Below are positions 6,128 through 7,549 of a stretch of DNA of 7,549 nt, one piece after another. How positions within the stretch are numbered: position 1 is the first letter of the stretch; every line of letters starts with the position of its first letter. The stretch is from Thermoplasmata archaeon. GTDB taxonomy: Archaea > Thermoplasmatota > Thermoplasmata > Thermoplasmatales > Thermoplasmataceae. The translations under genes were made by a program, and so were the position numbers. The notes under the pieces were generated by a model. The model made no database searches and was not told where the DNA came from. It saw only the letters and a program-made list of their open reading frames with translations. The DNA is taken from the NCBI GenBank assembly GCA_021802165.1, contig JAKAAU010000069.1, positions 1 to 7,549 on the forward strand, read 5' to 3'.

Positions 6128-7549
6128 TTTAATAATGTTTCAAAGAGAATAGAGAAAATAAAATTTGCCCTTTTATCTCCTGATGAAATCAGGAAAATGT
6201 CACAGATCAGGGTTATAACACCTGATACATATGATGATGACGGTTATCCCATAGAAAGAGGGTTAATGGATCTCCATATGGGAGTCATAGAACCTGGTTT
6301 GAAATGTGCCACATGCGGTGGAAAGGTGGATGAATGTCCAGGTCATTTTGGGCATATAGAGCTTGCAATGCCGGTTGTGCATATAGGTTTTATTAAGGAA
6401 ATAAAGACCATGCTGGATTCTTCATGCAAGGAATGTGGCAGGATAAAATTAACGGATGATGAGATAAATAATTACCGTATCCAGATTAATGCTATGGATT
6501 TTTCAACCATGGACCCGGAAATTATAGATATGACATTGAAGAAAATTCTGGAGATTGCCGCACAGAGATCAATTTGCCCGCATTGCAATGCAGAAAGCCC
6601 TAAAGTAATACTGGATAAGCCCACCACATTCAGAGAAGGTGGTATCAAGATAACACCAAAGGAGATCAGAGAAAGACTAGAAAGGATACCTGATGATGAT
6701 TTACTATTCTTCGGCATTGATAAGGCATCTGCAAGGCCAGAGTGGATGATTCTTACAGTTTTACCTGTACCCCCAATTGACGTCCGCCCATCCATAACAC
6801 TTGAGACAGGAGAGAGAAGCGAAGATGATTTAACACATAAGCTCGTTGATATAATAAGAATATCCCAGAGGCTCAGGGAAAGCAGGGATAATGGATCACC
6901 ACAGCTAATTATAGAGGATCTCTGGGACTTACTTCAGTATCATATTACAACATATTTTGATAACCAAACAGCAGGAATACCGCCTGCAAGGCACAGATCC
7001 GGACGTGCACTTAAAACTCTTGTTCAGAGATTGAAGGGAAAGGAGGGAAGATTCAGGGCAAATCTGTCTGGAAAAAGGGTAAACTTTTCATCCAGAAGTG
7101 TAATTTCCCCTGAACCATTTCTATCCATGAACGAGGTTGGAATTCCCGAAATAGCAGCAAGAGAACTTACAGTACCGGTTCTAATAAATTCATTCAACAT
7201 CGACAAAATGAGGGAGTGGATAAAGAGGGGTACTGACCCGAGAACAGAAGCGGGAAAATACATTGCAGGGGTTAATTACCTTATAAGACCTGATGGAAGA
7301 AGAATAAAACTTACCGACCAGAATGCCGAAATCAACAGTGAAAGAATAGACCTGGGGTGGACAGTGGAAAGGCAGATGACCGAAGGGGATATAGTATTAT
7401 TCAACAGGCAGCCATCACTTCACAGGATGTCAATGATGGCACACAGTGTCAGAGTTCTTCCAGGGATGACATTTAGATTCAATCTATCTGACTGTACACC
7501 ATACAATGCAGATTTTGACGGAGATGAAATGAATCTTCATGTTATACAG
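6122..7549 (+). CDS. rpoA1: DNA-directed RNA polymerase subunit A' (Rpb1 N-terminal part), 3' end outside window
   Basis: Largest-subunit N-terminal portion, holding the catalytic magnesium site; in Archaea the remainder is usually a separate gene (rpoA2, A''). The 476 visible codons run open to the right edge, about half of a usual A' of roughly 880 residues. Clamp zinc site 1: C62, C65, C72 and H75 in [14 protein letters not shown]. Zinc site 2: C102, C105, C152 and C155. The lid/rudder region reads [20 protein letters not shown] (309-328), followed by [15 protein letters not shown] (427-441) and the metal-binding [10 protein letters not shown] (462-471) with Asp464, Asp466 and Asp468. All key residues are intact. 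The ATG at 6122 overlaps the rpoB stop (ATGA) and has GGTGAT at the right distance. No stop or frameshift is seen, so the truncation is only the window edge. A'' probably follows downstream but cannot be seen. Confidence 0.98.
   Translation, partial: MNFNNVSKRIEKIKFALLSPDEIRKMSQIRVITPDTYDDDGYPIERGLMDLHMGVIEPGLKCATCGGKVDECPGHFGHIELAMPVVHIGFIKEIKTMLDSSCKECGRIKLTDDEINNYRIQINAMDFSTMDPEIIDMTLKKILEIAAQRSICPHCNAESPKVILDKPTTFREGGIKITPKEIRERLERIPDDDLLFFGIDKASARPEWMILTVLPVPPIDVRPSITLETGERSEDDLTHKLVDIIRISQRLRESRDNGSPQLIIEDLWDLLQYHITTYFDNQTAGIPPARHRSGRALKTLVQRLKGKEGRFRANLSGKRVNFSSRSVISPEPFLSMNEVGIPEIAARELTVPVLINSFNIDKMREWIKRGTDPRTEAGKYIAGVNYLIRPDGRRIKLTDQNAEINSERIDLGWTVERQMTEGDIVLFNRQPSLHRMSMMAHSVRVLPGMTFRFNLSDCTPYNADFDGDEMNLHVIQ

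Noticed and set aside
6122..7549. rpoA1 as a truncated pseudogene
   Set aside because: The frame is open with all zinc and catalytic residues intact; it stops only because the window ends.
1..7549. Mobile element, CRISPR array, toxin-antitoxin or other accessory system
   Set aside because: No terminal repeats, spacer-repeat pattern, transposase or unexplained gene was seen; coding sequence fills the window except for about 150 bases at 2039-2188.

Overview
The window is archaeal and carries housekeeping genes. The core is the start of an RNA polymerase operon of the archaeal/eukaryotic type: rpoH, then rpoB, then rpoA1 (subunit A'), with a tRNA-Lys gene immediately in front. An unsplit B subunit, an A'-type largest subunit, an Rpb5-like H subunit and GGTGAT-type ribosome binding sites all point to Archaea. 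The B subunit combines haloarchaea/Thermoplasmata-like wording ([23 protein letters not shown]) with an undivided chain. With the AT-rich composition, this makes a member of the Thermoplasmata (Thermoplasma, Ferroplasma, Picrophilus and relatives) my best guess. That placement is inference and was not tested by any search.

Layout. Bases 1-1046 (+) hold the 3' part of a tryptophanyl-tRNA synthetase gene that enters from the left edge. Bases 1022-2038 (-) hold a complete S-methyl-5-thioribose-1-phosphate isomerase-type gene, convergent with trpS and overlapping its end by 25 bp. Bases 2039-2188 are an AT-rich divergent promoter region: a TATA-like box for mtnA on the minus strand, a perfect 8-bp-arm palindrome, and TATA-like boxes facing the tRNA. 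Bases 2189-2262 are tRNA-Lys(UUU). Only 13 bases later rpoH starts (2276-2536), followed with a 1-base gap by rpoB (2538-6125), then with a 4-base ATGA overlap by rpoA1 (6122 to the right edge). rpoA1 is cut just after the catalytic [10 protein letters not shown] motif.

How it works together. tRNA-Lys, rpoH, rpoB and rpoA1 look like one transcription unit. The rpo genes are tightly packed and probably translationally coupled, so that H, B and A' are made together for assembly of the polymerase. trpS and mtnA are functionally unrelated neighbours (translation; methylthioadenosine salvage).

I found no mobile element, CRISPR array, defence cassette or unknown multi-gene system. The points worth a second look are finer: a C-x22-C-x6-C-x2-C iron-sulfur-type motif in TrpRS; an extra Cys4 zinc-ribbon-like insertion inside RpoB; a Glu-to-Gln change in the RpoB ED pair near the active site; a 16-base sequence repeated at both rpo gene junctions but read in different frames; the tRNA-to-rpoH spacing; and the palindrome between the divergent promoters.
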